Shown here piece after piece: positions 42,101 to 52,900 of a stretch of DNA of 64,000 nt (position 1 is the first letter of the stretch; every line of letters starts with the position of its first letter). The notes beneath the pieces were generated by a model. That model made no database searches. It was given only the letters and a program-made list of their open reading frames with translations, and was not told the origin of the DNA. This DNA comes from an uncultured Blautia sp. (GTDB lineage: Bacteria; Bacillota; Clostridia; Lachnospirales; Lachnospiraceae), in the NCBI RefSeq assembly GCF_937880195.1, contig NZ_CALFLA010000041.1, positions 87,852-151,851 of the forward strand, read 5' to 3'. A program made the position numbers and the translations under genes.

Positions 42101-42738
42101 CTGGCAGTTTCAGACTGTTTCTCCAAAGGTCCCAGCTGCCTCGTCAGTTCGCTTAAAATATCTGTTACGCGGACAAGGTTCTGTTTTTCTTCTTCCAGTT
42201 TCTTAATGGTGGTGTTCTTTCTTCGTTTGAATTTAACGATTCCCGCTGCCTCGTCAAAAAGCTCTCTTCTGTCTTCCGGCTTACCGCTTAGGATCTTGTC
42301 GATCTGTCCCTGTCCGATAATGGAGTATCCTTCTTTTCCAATACCAGTATCGTAAAACATCTCCTGGATATCCTTCAGACGGCAGGCGCTTCCGTTGATC
42401 AGGTATTCGCTTTCTCCAGAACGATAAAGCCTTCTGGTGACAGTCACCTCGTTAAATTCCACAGGAAGTTTATGATCGCTGTTATCCAGAGTTATGCCAA
42501 CTGAGGCAAAACTTAAAGGTTTGCGAAGCTCTGTGCCGGAAAAAATAACATCCTGCATATTTCCGCCTCGAAGCTGCTTGGCGCTCTGCTCGCCCAGCAC
42601 CCAGCGTACCGCGTCTCCTACATTACTTTTTCCGCTTCCGTTTGGACCTACGATACCTGTAATTCCATTATGGAACTCAAAGTTGATCTTCTGGGCAAAG
42701 GACTTAAATCCATGTACCTCAATATTCTTTAAATACAT
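39178..42738 (-). CDS. smc: Chromosome segregation protein SMC
   Basis: Condensin-like ATPase for chromosome compaction and segregation, working with ScpA and ScpB. 1186 residues: Walker A GPNGSGKSNVGDAVRWVLGEQ, first coiled coil (about 165-500), hinge (about 515-680, with GVVADIIHVQKDYEVAIE and GSMTGGAF), second coiled coil (about 690-1010), then signature LSGGEKALTAIALLFAIQ and Walker B FCLLDEIEAALDDSN. Within the rnc-smc-ftsY operon. Confidence 0.98.
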   Translation of the reverse strand: MYLKNIEVHGFKSFAQKINFEFHNGITGIVGPNGSGKSNVGDAVRWVLGEQSAKQLRGGNMQDVIFSGTELRKPLSFASVGITLDNSDHKLPVEFNEVTVTRRLYRSGESEYLINGSACRLKDIQEMFYDTGIGKEGYSIIGQGQIDKILSGKPEDRRELFDEAAGIVKFKRRKNTTIKKLEEEKQNLVRVTDILSELTRQLGPLEKQSETARIYLAKRDELRELDVNLFLLDYEYMGGVLKDLEEKLHHAKGELEETQEAYQQTKVEYERLEQELEELNTYLDQIKERQQQNALTKQQYEGQIKILEEQILAGKQNSDHYRNRLRILKEELKKREEEKQKISEEKEELQGRLKEQRQKIREENQRLETIQAEAAECSASVEEGKNEIIEILNSRATTKGKAQRFDAMMEQLDIRKAAVSQRILHLKTEEEGLASEKKKATARYESVTHSIDSMNEECIRLDNEIQSLQEKLKEQNRQMETGQSAYHREASRLESLKNITERYDGYGNSIRRVMEQKSREPGIKGVVADIIHVQKDYEVAIETALGGSIQNIVTDNEQTAKRMIGFLKKNRFGRATFLPLSNMNGRGGISQREVLKEEGVIGTADTLVHADSEYSGLVQYLLGRVLVVDHIDHAIAIGRKYRHSLRMVTIEGESLSPGGSMTGGAFKNNSNLLGRRREIEELERSVELLKKDFLEMQTAIGDNRSRRNVLRDTIADFQEKLRQQYVDQNTARMNLEQLEEKEKDIQKSYGEIDREKEELRRQAGEIRADHSNIAKELEESQRDEKELETFIETKQKELEERRMEEASKQKELEKLRLDEAALSQQEHFLQENLIRLFGEMEAFTKESRELEESLKSSREETDKKEQGIQNLKEAVEQCAVLEEELLKKREEKQAAKEEKTTSHKAFFEKRDQLSERTSLLDKECFRLKSQVEKVEEQREAQISYMWEEYEITPNNALSYRKEEFTDRQEMKKDVSRIKDEIRRLGSVNVNAIEDYKNLLERHTFLSGQYEDLVEAEKTLEGIIQELDEGMRKQFAEKFHDIQREFDKAFKELFGGGKGTLELSEEEDILEAGIKIISQPPGKKLQNMMQLSGGEKALTAIALLFAIQNLKPSPFCLLDEIEAALDDSNVGRFASYLQKLTKNTQFIIITHRRGTMNAADRLYGITMQEKGVSTLVSVDLVENQLSK

Positions 42739-42747
42739 ATATCACCT

Positions 42748-43419
42748 TTACCCTTTGATTTTTCGGATAGCCTGGTAAGCCGCCGCCTGCTCCGCCGCCT
42801 TTTTTGTATGTCCGGCGCCCTGTCCTTTTGGCGCTCCGTTAATGCGTACCTCTACTTCAAACTGTTTGTTATGATCCGGTCCGCTTTCTCCTGTAAGCAC
42901 ATACTCTACCGGGTGCTTTCCGTCCTCCTGCACAAGCTCCTGTAAGATGGTCTTGCTATCATAAAAGAGCTGTTTATGCTCAATATCATTCAGAATAAAT
43001 TTCAGCACAAACTCCTTTGCGCTAGCAAACCCACCATCCAGATAAATAGCTCCAAGAAGAGCCTCTGTAGCGTCAGACACGATGGAATCCCTGGTGCGGC
43101 CTCCCGTCATATCCTCGCCTTTGCCTAAAAGCAGGTACTCCGGCAGGCCAAACTGCCTTGCGCAGTAGGCAAGGCTTGGCTCACATACAAGGCTGGCCCG
43201 TTTCTTTGTCAGCTCTCCCTCCGGGATCTGAGGGAAACGGGCATAGAGGAAATCGCTGCTGATCAGTTCCAGCACAGCGTCTCCCAGAAACTCCAGCCTT
43301 TCATTACAGCCCAGTTTTCCAAGCTTTTTTTCATTTGCATAGGAGCTGTGGGTCAATGCCTGACGCAGCAGCTTTTTGTTCTGGAACCTGTAGCCGATTC
43401 TCTGTTCTAACTGTTCCAT
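42748..43419 (-). CDS. rnc: Ribonuclease III
   Basis: Cuts double-stranded RNA in rRNA maturation and mRNA turnover. 223 residues: LTHSSYANE, signature NERLEFLGDAVLELI, the acidic metal site DATEALLGAIYLDGG, then a double-stranded RNA binding domain (about 155-222, VEYVLTGESGPDHNKQFEVEV and KKAAEQAAAYQAI). Nine bases separate it from smc. Confidence 0.98.
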   Translation of the reverse strand: MEQLEQRIGYRFQNKKLLRQALTHSSYANEKKLGKLGCNERLEFLGDAVLELISSDFLYARFPQIPEGELTKKRASLVCEPSLAYCARQFGLPEYLLLGKGEDMTGGRTRDSIVSDATEALLGAIYLDGGFASAKEFVLKFILNDIEHKQLFYDSKTILQELVQEDGKHPVEYVLTGESGPDHNKQFEVEVRINGAPKGQGAGHTKKAAEQAAAYQAIRKIKG

Positions 43420-43440
43420 TGTTTTTACCTCTTTCCCTGA

Positions 43441-44478
43441 TTATTCTTGTATCTCTTCTTCCTTCTCCTTCAGAGGCAGAATCCTTTCTGCGATCTTTTC
43501 ATTGATCCTTTGCTGCTTAAACTGTACGCACTGATAAATGGCATGGCGAATCTCTATGGCCTTGGCGCTTCCATGAGTCTTTACCACAAGCCCCTTAAGT
43601 CCAAGAAGAGGCGCTCCGCCATACTCTGTAGTATCAAAATCCTTTAAGGTTTCTTTCAGCGCAGGTTTTACAAGAAGAGCGCCCAGCTTACTTCTAAGAT
43701 TTTTCATCATTCCGCCTTTGATCTTCTTTATCAAAGAACCGCTGACGCCCTCATAAAGTTTCAGGATCACATTTCCTACAAAGGCTTCACATACGATCAC
43801 GTCTGCATAACCGGAAGGAATATCCCTAGCTTCAATACTTCCAATAAAATTAATTCCTTCTGTTTCTTTCAGAAGGGGGAAGGTTTCTTTTACAAGAGCG
43901 TTTCCTTTTTCTTCCTCTGCGCCGTTATTTACAATGGCAACTCTTGGGTTTTTGATGCCCACAACTTCTTCCATATAAATAGAGCCCATTTTTGCAAACT
44001 GGACCAAATGAGAAGGTCTTGCGTCTACGTTAGCCCCGCAGTCGATCAGAAGGCTGACGCCTTCCATGGTAGGGATCAAGGGTGCGAGAGGCGGACGTTC
44101 CACTCCCTTGCTTCTTCCAACCAGCACCTGGCCTCCTACCAGGACAGCTCCTGTGCTTCCAGAGGAAACAAATGCGTCTGCTTCTTTTTTCTTTACAAGA
44201 TTCAGTCCTACAACAATAGAAGAATCCTTTTTTTTGCGGATTGCAAATACCGGAGGCTCCGCGGTTTCGATCACCTCTGAGGTATGCACGATTTTTATTC
44301 TGTCTTTTGGATATCCTGGATATTTGTCCAGTTCTTTTTTGATCACGTCTTCAAGGCCGGTAAGGATCACTAGAATGTCCTGGCATTCTTTTACGGCTTC
44401 TACGGCTGCTTTTACGGGTTCTTCCGGCGCATGGTCGCCGCCCATGGCGTCCACTACTACTTTTACTAATTCTGCCAT
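43441..44478 (-). CDS. plsX: Phosphate acyltransferase PlsX
   Basis: Turns acyl-ACP into acyl-phosphate for phospholipid synthesis. 345 residues starting with VVVDAMGGDHAPEEPVKAA, then SSGSTGAVLVGGQ, LLIDCGANVDARPSHLVQFA, VAIVNNGAEEEKGN and CEAFVGNVILKLYEG. In many Firmicutes acpP follows plsX; here rnc follows after 21 bases, so acpP is elsewhere. First gene of the plsX-rnc-smc-ftsY-ilvA string, with its own promoter. Confidence 0.97.
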   Translation of the reverse strand: MAELVKVVVDAMGGDHAPEEPVKAAVEAVKECQDILVILTGLEDVIKKELDKYPGYPKDRIKIVHTSEVIETAEPPVFAIRKKKDSSIVVGLNLVKKKEADAFVSSGSTGAVLVGGQVLVGRSKGVERPPLAPLIPTMEGVSLLIDCGANVDARPSHLVQFAKMGSIYMEEVVGIKNPRVAIVNNGAEEEKGNALVKETFPLLKETEGINFIGSIEARDIPSGYADVIVCEAFVGNVILKLYEGVSGSLIKKIKGGMMKNLRSKLGALLVKPALKETLKDFDTTEYGGAPLLGLKGLVVKTHGSAKAIEIRHAIYQCVQFKQQRINEKIAERILPLKEKEEEIQE

Positions 44479-44508
44479 AATATGCCTCCTGTTAGAAATT
44501 CAAACTTT

Positions 44509-44538
44509 ATCATACTAAATTTATCAGGTGAAAGTCAA
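44509..44538 (-). promoter_or_regulatory. Promoter of the plsX operon
   Basis: On the minus strand TTGACT (44533-44538), 18-base spacer, TATGAT (44509-44514), about 30 bases before plsX. Confidence 0.6.
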
Positions 44539-44554
44539 GATATGTGAATAATTT

Positions 44555-45043
44555 CTACAAAATATCCTGTCCGTCCAAAACTGCTTTTAACAGCCTGTCC
44601 CCTTTATATTCTAGTTTTAAAGAAAAGAAAGGATGCTCTTCTTTCAAAAGACCAAGGAAAATTTTGTCCCCCTCCCAAAGGTTCAGATCAAGAAGTCTGT
44701 CTTTTTTTACCCAGGACAGTTCTCCCTCGTCACATTCTTTTGGCTCTCCCTTATATTCTTTTGAGGTATACAGACACATATATTCTGTTCCATATCCATT
44801 TTGAGTAAAGGTTACGATTCCTCGAAATTTCCAGGAAACCAGAGTCAGTCCGGTTTCCTCCAGAACCTCTCTTAAAAGACACTCCTCCGGGCTTTCCCCT
44901 TCTTCAAAATGCCCTCCTATACCGATCCATTTGTCCTTATTTACATCATTTTTCTTTGATACTCTGTGAAGCATCAAATAGGAATCATCTTTTTCTATAT
45001 AACAAAGAGTTGTTATAGGGCTTCTGTTTTGTTTCTTATCCAT
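44555..45043 (-). CDS. Nudix hydrolase (8-oxo-dGTP diphosphatase type)
   Basis: Hydrolyses nucleoside diphosphates linked to another group; this subtype is close to MutT-like oxidised-nucleotide cleaners. 162 residues with the Nudix box GGHFEEGESPEECLLREVLEETGL almost at consensus (GX5EX7REUXEEXGU). Preceded by WIGIGG. Its start overlaps the ABC-F stop by 8 bases, so it is translated by coupling and lacks its own ribosome binding site. The exact nucleotide substrate cannot be told. Confidence 0.88.
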   Translation of the reverse strand: MDKKQNRSPITTLCYIEKDDSYLMLHRVSKKNDVNKDKWIGIGGHFEEGESPEECLLREVLEETGLTLVSWKFRGIVTFTQNGYGTEYMCLYTSKEYKGEPKECDEGELSWVKKDRLLDLNLWEGDKIFLGLLKEEHPFFSLKLEYKGDRLLKAVLDGQDIL

Positions 45044-46874
45044 TTTTCTGCGCCTCGATCTTTTCCGCCAGATCGTTTAAATATACCCAGCGGTCCATCT
45101 TTTCTTCCAGAAGCGTTTCCGCCTCTTCTTTTTCTTTTGTAAGTTCATTTAATTTACCAGAATTGGTGGCGTTTGTCAAAATATCCTGATCCAGCTTTTC
45201 TATCTTTGCTTCCAGATCAGCAATATCCTGGTCGATGGTCTCATATTCTTTTTGTTCTTTATAAGAGAACTTAAGTTTCGCAGGGCGGTTCTGCTTCCAG
45301 GTTTTCATGGACGCTTTCTCTTCAGCGGAATTTTCTCCGTCTGCAGGCGTTCCTACTGCCCTTTTCTCGCTTTCCGTCTGCGCTTCTCCAAACCGTTTCT
45401 TTTTTGATTCCAGATAATCTGTGTAACCGCCTTCATACTGGATCAGATTTCCATTTCCGTCAAATTCGAAGATGCGGTCTGCAATATTATCCAGAAAATA
45501 TCTGTCATGAGAAACTGCGATCACAATACCCGCAAAAGAATCCAGATAATCTTCCAGAATCGTCAAGGTAGGAATATCAATATCATTGGTAATCTCATCC
45601 AGAAGAAGTACGTTTGGAGCGCCAGCCAGCACCTTTAAAAGATAAAGTCTTTTTTTCTCTCCGCCGGACAGCTTCTCAATAGGCGCATACTGCATAGATG
45701 AGTCAAAAAGAAACTGTTCCAGAAGTTTTGCAGCGCTGATCAGACCGTCCCGGGTAGGAATATATTCTGCCACATCCTTAATGTAATCGATCACTCTCTG
45801 GTTTTTGTTCATTTCCTCAATTTCCTGAGAAAAATATCCCATCTGGATCGTTTCACCGATCTCCATATAGCCAGAATCCGGTTTTACCAGTCCTGCAATG
45901 ATCTTTAACAAAGTGGATTTGCCGCAGCCATTAGGGCCAATAATTCCCAGACGCTGATTTTTAAGAACAATATAATCAAAGTCACGGATACATACCTTGT
46001 CTTTGAAACTCTTGGAAATATGATGGAGCTCAATGGTCTTTTTTCCCATTCTTGTTTCTACAGAATCAATTTCCACACTTTTATCACGAACAGGGGCGGA
46101 ACCGTTTTTTAACGCCTCCAGGCGTTCCAGTCTGGCTCTCTGTTTGGTGGTACGGGCGCGGCAGCCACGCTTCGCCCATTCTATTTCCATGCGTAGAACG
46201 CTCTGGCGTTTCCGTTCAGAAGCCATTTCCATTTCTTCTCTCTGGGCTTTCATTTCCAGGAATTTGGAATATTTGGCTTCATAGACATATGTCTTTCCAT
46301 GACTGATCTCCAGGATTTTATTGGTGACACGGTCAAGAAAATATCTATCATGTGTCACCATGATCACAACTCCCTTAAATCGGTTCAGATAGTCCTCCAG
46401 CCATCCGGCCATCTCGTTATCCAGATGGTTGGTAGGCTCGTCAAGGATCAATACGTCCGCCGGATTGATCAGCACTCTGGCAAGAGCCACTCTTTTTTTC
46501 TCTCCCCCTGAAAGGTGATCGATCTCTTCTTCATGATCTGTAATACCAAGCCTGTTCAGCACCATATGAGCGTCTGTTTCGGGATTCCAGTCTTCTTCCC
46601 GCTTTCCCTGGCTTACATAGGAAAGTATGGTGGCTTTTTGGGGGAATACCGGATGCTGGGAAAGGTAAGCAAGACGAAGTCCGTTCTGTGTGATCACCTG
46701 TCCCTCATCTGCCTCCTCCAGTCCTGCAAGAATCCGAAGAAAGGTTGTTTTCCCGGTTCCATTGATCCCGATGATCCCAATCTTATCTCCCTGATGGATT
46801 CCCACGGAAATATCGTCAAAAATCACTTTGTCTCCATATACCTTGCTGATATGCTCCATATTTAAAACATTCAT
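45036..46874 (-). CDS. ABC-F family ATPase (Uup-like)
   Basis: Soluble twin-ATPase of the ABC-F family, translation factors or antibiotic-protection proteins. 612 residues with two ABC domains: GINGTGKTTFLRIL, LSGGEKKRVALARVL, LDEPTNHLD in the first; GPNGCGKSTLLKII, LSGGEKKRLYLLKVL and LLDEITNDIDI in the second (Ile in place of the usual Pro after Glu). The linker between them is Arg-rich (about 240-280), and a C-terminal coiled coil (about 540-610) supports the Uup subgroup. No membrane domain. Start at 46874 is based on AAGGAG. In operon with the Nudix gene. Confidence 0.9.
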   Translation of the reverse strand: MNVLNMEHISKVYGDKVIFDDISVGIHQGDKIGIIGINGTGKTTFLRILAGLEEADEGQVITQNGLRLAYLSQHPVFPQKATILSYVSQGKREEDWNPETDAHMVLNRLGITDHEEEIDHLSGGEKKRVALARVLINPADVLILDEPTNHLDNEMAGWLEDYLNRFKGVVIMVTHDRYFLDRVTNKILEISHGKTYVYEAKYSKFLEMKAQREEMEMASERKRQSVLRMEIEWAKRGCRARTTKQRARLERLEALKNGSAPVRDKSVEIDSVETRMGKKTIELHHISKSFKDKVCIRDFDYIVLKNQRLGIIGPNGCGKSTLLKIIAGLVKPDSGYMEIGETIQMGYFSQEIEEMNKNQRVIDYIKDVAEYIPTRDGLISAAKLLEQFLFDSSMQYAPIEKLSGGEKKRLYLLKVLAGAPNVLLLDEITNDIDIPTLTILEDYLDSFAGIVIAVSHDRYFLDNIADRIFEFDGNGNLIQYEGGYTDYLESKKKRFGEAQTESEKRAVGTPADGENSAEEKASMKTWKQNRPAKLKFSYKEQKEYETIDQDIADLEAKIEKLDQDILTNATNSGKLNELTKEKEEAETLLEEKMDRWVYLNDLAEKIEAQKNG

Positions 46875-46898
46875 TATGTAATGCTCCTTTAATATAAG

Positions 46899-46942
46899 AA
46901 ATTCCCTCACCCGTCAAGTATAGCAGAGGGGTAAGGGAATTT
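46899..46942 (-). terminator. Terminator after the giant surface-protein gene
   Basis: AAATTCCCTcACCC pairs with GGGTaAGGGAATTT (46899-46912 and 46929-46942) with one mismatch. The following T tract on the minus strand is poor (TTTCTTATATT), so termination may be leaky into the ABC-F gene. Confidence 0.6.
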
Positions 46943-46956
46943 CAAATTATTTCATG

Positions 46957-49900
46957 TCATTGAACCTTAAGGGTAAATATTTTCTTTATTTTACCGGACT
47001 GTACAGTGATTTTTACCGTTCCTTTTTTCTTTGCGGTGATCTTTCCTTTTGCATCTACAACAGCAATCCTTTTATTGGATGATTTGTAAGTAACTTTATA
47101 ATCGCTGTTAGAGGGCACAGCCCTGACCTTCATCCTGTATATTTTTCCTCTTTTCAGGGTAAGACCTGCCGGTACTCTGCTCAGAGACGTTGTGGCTGTT
47201 TTTGGAACAGTCACTCTCGCCGTTACCTTTTTTCTGCCGGACTGCACCGTAATCACGGCCGTACCTGCTTTTTTGCCTGTAATAACACCGGAAGAACTTA
47301 CTGTGGCAACCTTTTTATTAGAGGAACGGTAAGTGATCTTATCCTGTGCGGTAAATGGAGACCGTACCGGTTTTAAACGATATTTTTTGCCCTTTTTCAG
47401 GGTGATCTTTTTGGAAATCCCAGCAATCCTTGATGTGGTTACAGGGCTTTTTTGAACCTGCACTTTAAAGGATGCACGTTTTCCACTGGCAAGAGTTACG
47501 GTAATAGTGACTTTGCCAGTCTTCTTCTGCGCTATTAGCTTTCCTCTTCTGTCAACCTTAAGGATCCTGGAGTTACTTGAGCGCCATGATTTTACAGAAT
47601 CTCCCCGTGCAAGGCCGCTTACCTTTACGCCTGTTGTTTTTTGTCTGATCTGCATTTTCAAACTGGAAACATTAAGACGGATTGTAGGCTTAAGTTTTTG
47701 AAGGCTTATGGATTCTGTCCTGTGGCATATACTGCAGGTTCTTGTTTTAGTTCCTGTAACAAATACCGTTGGATTTTTTGTCACCCGGTAGCCGCCGTAT
47801 TTATGGCTGTTTGAAAGAGGAAGCTGCTCTGTGTATGTTTCTCCGCATCCTGTGCAGCGGAACGTTTTTGTGCCTCTGTCCTTACATGTGGAATACTTTG
47901 TGACGGTTCCTGCATCCCAGGTATGCACATGAGGTTTGTTTTCTGTGATCTGGAAAGAGGCGGTTAAACTTCCCCTGAAACGGTCTTTACCAGTTACTGT
48001 CACCCTGGCAGTTCCGGGATTTGTATTATTCTCATAGGAAACCATATAATCCTGGTCCCTTAAAAGTTTCAGGTTCCGATATTCTACACTCACTTCTGGA
48101 CACTGGGGACTGCCGTTATACTCCACATCCTGCGCAGATATATAAAAATCATTTTCATTCAGCTCAACTGCTGTGAAAGGTACAAAAAATGCAATTCCTC
48201 TCTGAGCTGCATAATCCTGAGCATAGCTTCCCTCTGAACCAATGATCGAGAATTTTTCACCAGGGTATCCAAAGGAATAATTTCCTATTTCTGTTACAGA
48301 AGCCGGAATTTCTGCTGATTCCAAAATTCCAAAGCTGCCAAACATATCTGAAGCGACTTTTGTAATACCGCTGCCGATTACAGCCTTTTTCACAATATCC
48401 TTGTATTCATCCCATGGATATCGATAATTATCCTCTGGTATTTTTTCCGGTATAGGACCGTTTCCAAAAAGACTCAGGGTTCCTTCACTGACCTTCCAGG
48501 ATACCCCCTTATATTCTCCCTCCGCACCGGAAAGAGGATCAAAATCAATGTAGTTTTCCTTTGCATACTGATGGGCATAGCTTCCCACATTGGCTCTGAT
48601 CACAACCCGATAACGATTAAACGCTGAATTTCCAATAGAAGAAACGCTGTCTGGAATGGTAACAGTCTCCAGATTATCCGCATTGTAAAAACTATCATCA
48701 GTAATTCCCGTTACTCCTTCTTCCAGCACTACAGCTGTGATCATGTCTTCATATTTATGCCACGGAGTAAGGCAGCAAAAACTGTCATGGATACTGCATC
48801 TGCCATATTCCCATGTATCCATTCCACCATTGCCGCTGACAGTAAGCAGACCTTCATGAAGAATCCATCTGAGATTATTGCCGCAGGAGCCGGAAGGATC
48901 TGCTTCGCCAAGAGATTCAAATTTCAGCTTGTTCTTAGATGCATATTCTTCCACACAGGAGTATTGGTAGCCCTTCAACACAAGGTTACTTCCGCATCCA
49001 TAAAACGCGCCGTCTCCTATAGTCTTTATCTCTTTTCCAAAAACTGCCAGCTTCAAACTGGTGCAGCCGGAAAAGGCAGCCCTTCCCAATTTTTCCAGAC
49101 CCTCAGGGAAGAGAATCTCTGTCAGGGAAATACAGCCTTCAAAGGCATTATCTTCTACACTGTTAATTTTTTCCGGAAGACTGATGGTTTTCAAAGCAGT
49201 ACATTTCTTAAAGATTCCAGAAGAAAGTGAATAAAGGCCAGAAGGAAGCTGAACTGTTGTCAGTCTGTCGTTATATGCAAAAGCATAGCTGTCTATCCTT
49301 TTTACGGATTCTGGAATATTTACTTCCTCCAGAGAGAGATTTTCAAAAGAACTGATCCCCAGGGCTGTCACTGTTCTTCCGTATATTTTTTCTGGAATCT
49401 TAAGTTTCTTTTCTGAAGTGCGGCACTTTGTAATTACACCTGTCCTGAGATTAAATCCATACTCCGTACTTCCTTCTTCATAGGAAACCGTATTATTTGA
49501 TGAAACTTCACAGATATATGTCCTACTTAATGTTTTTGTTCCGTTTTCATCTGTTGCCCTTATCTTTACCTTATATCGGTATACACCTTTTTCTGCCTTA
49601 AAGCTTCCTCTCCACACATTGTTTTCTTCTTCCATAGGACAGATAAATTCTGTCTCTCCCTGATCGTCAACTGCTGTTACTGAAGCAGTAAGATCATAGG
49701 TTCTTCCGCTTACAGGCTTCATAGAGGCAGTAAACTCTGCCTTCAATCCGGCAAGGGTATAGGCTGGAACCATAACAGAAGCATATTCTCCGGGAGAAGA
49801 AACCATAAATTCTTCTTTTATTTCAGAAATCTGGTTTTTCTGATCCTTTACCTTAAAAATAACCGTGTGCGTTCCCTCTGCCAGGATCTGCTTTGCCTCA

Positions 49901-52900
49901 AAAGAGAACTTTCCTGTTTTTTTATCATAATACTTCTGGAAGCTGCTGCTATCTGCCAGAACGTTTCCGTCCAACAGCATGGTAATGCTCTGGATTCCGC
50001 TTAAATCCCTGATCACCGCGCCAATTCCATAGGAGTGTCCTCGGTTTTCTATTTCAATATCTGTCACTGTTGGAACAGCTCCGTCCAAGACAAGAACATA
50101 CTGGCCAGGCTTATAAATAGACGCGGTAACAGTTTTAGCATCTACATCCACAATACTTTCATGATAAATATAAGCGCCTGTTTCTTCTTCGTACCGATAT
50201 ACGGCAAGCTGTCCTGCATCTTTTAAAGACGCTCCTGCTTCTCTCAGATCTTCTTCTGTATATGTAAGAGCCAGTGTCAGAGGTTTGCCTCCGAAATCAT
50301 TTACCGAAGCTCCCTCTTTATTTTTAAGGGAAACCAAACAAGGACTTCCTACTGTTGCAGCGCTTACAGCCTCATCAGCATTCCGGTTTTCCATTGCAAA
50401 GGTCGCCACCCGGTAGCTTGAAGAAGACTTTAAGGACACCTTTCCGAAGGTAACAAGTTCTACTGTCCACCCTACAAAATTACCTGCTTCGTCTTTGATC
50501 CAGGCATACCCGTTTTTCAGTCCGCTTCCAACAAAGCCTGCAGCCGTGCTTAACATATCTCCCAAAATATCTCCATAGCCTCTGAGAGAGTTCAGAAGCA
50601 GGCTTGTAAGATCTACCTTATCTTCTGCCTTGGAGGCATCCTTCAGGTTATTGGCCGAATCTACAGAAACCGTTTCTACAGAACTCTGACTGATACCGTT
50701 TGCCACTTCTGTTTCCCAGCCGTGAACTGCACCAAGCTCAAAACCGATTTCCAGCTTGTCTGATATCTTAAGAGAAGGGGACAGCTTATACTCATTTTCC
50801 TTTTTCTGTGTATCAGAAAATGAAATTTCCTGCTCACAGGTTTCAAAATCCTCCGCCGCTTTTGCCGCATCCTTTGTTGTTACAGGCACATTTGTTCCCT
50901 GATAAAGCTGATTCAGCTTTTTGTTTTTGGCAGTCAGGCTTTTTGCAGCCTCATCCCTGGCCGTATAGGTTCTGTAGGAATAAATCTCCTCTCCAAGATA
51001 ATCCTTAAATCCACTGTCAAACACGCAGCTTTCAAAAGAAACCTGCTTTTTATCTGCCGAAGCTGAAAAAGAAACGTCATTCAGCTTCTTATAACCCCAG
51101 AATCCGCTGCATCCGATAATAGGAAGAACCCCGCCTGATAAAACAGAGAAATTCTTTTCCGACTTAATGCCTGATTTTACAGTCTTACCGTCATCCTTTT
51201 GTGAAACGGAACCGGAATATGTGGTTGTTCCTCCCAAACTGAAAAGTTTGTAAGATTCAAGAATGGAAACGCCGTCTTCTCCTGTAAAGTCTGCCTTAAC
51301 CGACGGTGCAGAAGCGTCTGCTGTTATCTTGATTCCTTTTTCGGAAATTTTAAACTGTCCGTATACAGAATCATTTACAGGAAAGTTATCAAGAAGAAGA
51401 TTTACTACCACACTGTTGCTGTTTGTATATACAGCCGATACCGCCTGAAGCAGAATCGTATATACTGCAAGAATTTCCCTGTGTTCCTTAATACCGGAAT
51501 CAAAATTATCGATCTTAGCGCTGTATGTATAATATTTCTGAGATCTATTTGACAGTTTAGAAGGAGATAAGGATAGGATTCCGCTCTGTCCCGGTTTTTC
51601 AAATTTTTTCAGCCTTTTTTCCAAATCGCCGGCAATAGAAGACGAAATCTCAATTTCCAGAGTAATATCCTCTGTTCCGTCGCTTTCATGCTCAATGGAG
51701 ACCTTTGCCATTCCTCCTCTTTCAAGATCTGCAAGACTTTCTACTGCCGCTGTTCCTGAAAGAGAAATATAGTATTCCTCCGTATAAGTTAAAGGACTCA
51801 CCTTTACATGAATCGTGTAGACCTTATTTTTAAGGGTGATTCCCTCTGCGTCCTTCAGCTCTACTTCAAAGTCCACGTCATATTCATTTTTGCCTCCCGG
51901 CTGATAAGAAAAATAAGGTGTTTCAAAACAATAGGAACCGTCTCCGTCTGTGATCAGATAAGGCGAATCCATTTCTGCCGCATGTTCCCCATCCCTTCTT
52001 AAATACTTAAAAGGCTGCACCGGAAGAACATTTCCATCTTCCCCGCAGAAATAAAAACGGGCAGTAGCCTTTCCTCCCGAACAGATGGTGACAGTACGCT
52101 CTGTAGCGTCTGTAAGCGGACTGCCTCCTTCATAGGGTTTCCAGGTAACGTCACCGCCATAATCCTTCATGATCTCCTTATTCCAGGAGGAATCCGATGC
52201 AGGGTAATAAGCTGTTAATACGTCGTTTTCAAACAGGTCATTATAAAACTGAGGCGCTTCCCCGCGGAAAAACAGCTTTTCCAGAGAGTCGCAGTTTGCA
52301 AAAGCCTGACTTCCCAAAGTACCGATCTTCTCCGGCAGACGTAAGATCTTTAAACTTTTGCAGTTCTGGAACAGACCGTTTGGAAGAAATTCCAGTTCCT
52401 TTGGAAGAGAAACCACTTCAAGACGCTGGCACCAGGCCAATGCGAAGTCCCCCATATCTGTAACAGAATCCGGGATTGTCACAGCCTCTATTTCTGCTCC
52501 GTAAAAAGCGTTTTCCGGTATTTTATCTGTCCAGGAATATTGAAGATTATCATTGCCGCCAACCGGACCTGCGGTAAGAAGAGCTGTGCATCCAGAAAAG
52601 GCCTTTGCCTCAATTTTAGAAAGAGAAGCAGGAAGAACCACGGTACTTAAGTTTTTACAACTGGAAAAAGCATACTGTTTCACTGTTGTTACTGTTTCCG
52701 GCAAAGTCAGAGAACGGATACCGGATTCTTCAAAAGCTCTCGATTCAATAATCTGAATATTCTCCGGCCATTCTATTTCTTTGAGGCTGCTGCATCTGTT
52801 AAATGTTTCCCATGGAAGCGCAGTAAGCCCGGAGGGAAGCGTTATCTTTTCCAGATTTTCGCATAGAATAAATACGCTTTCTCCAAGTTCCGTTACAGAG

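Noticed and set aside
46887..46915. Possible promoter TTGACG-N17-TATTAA just before the ABC-F gene
   Set aside because: The predicted transcription start would fall after the ribosome binding site, leaving the message without one, and the boxes are part of the terminator hairpin.
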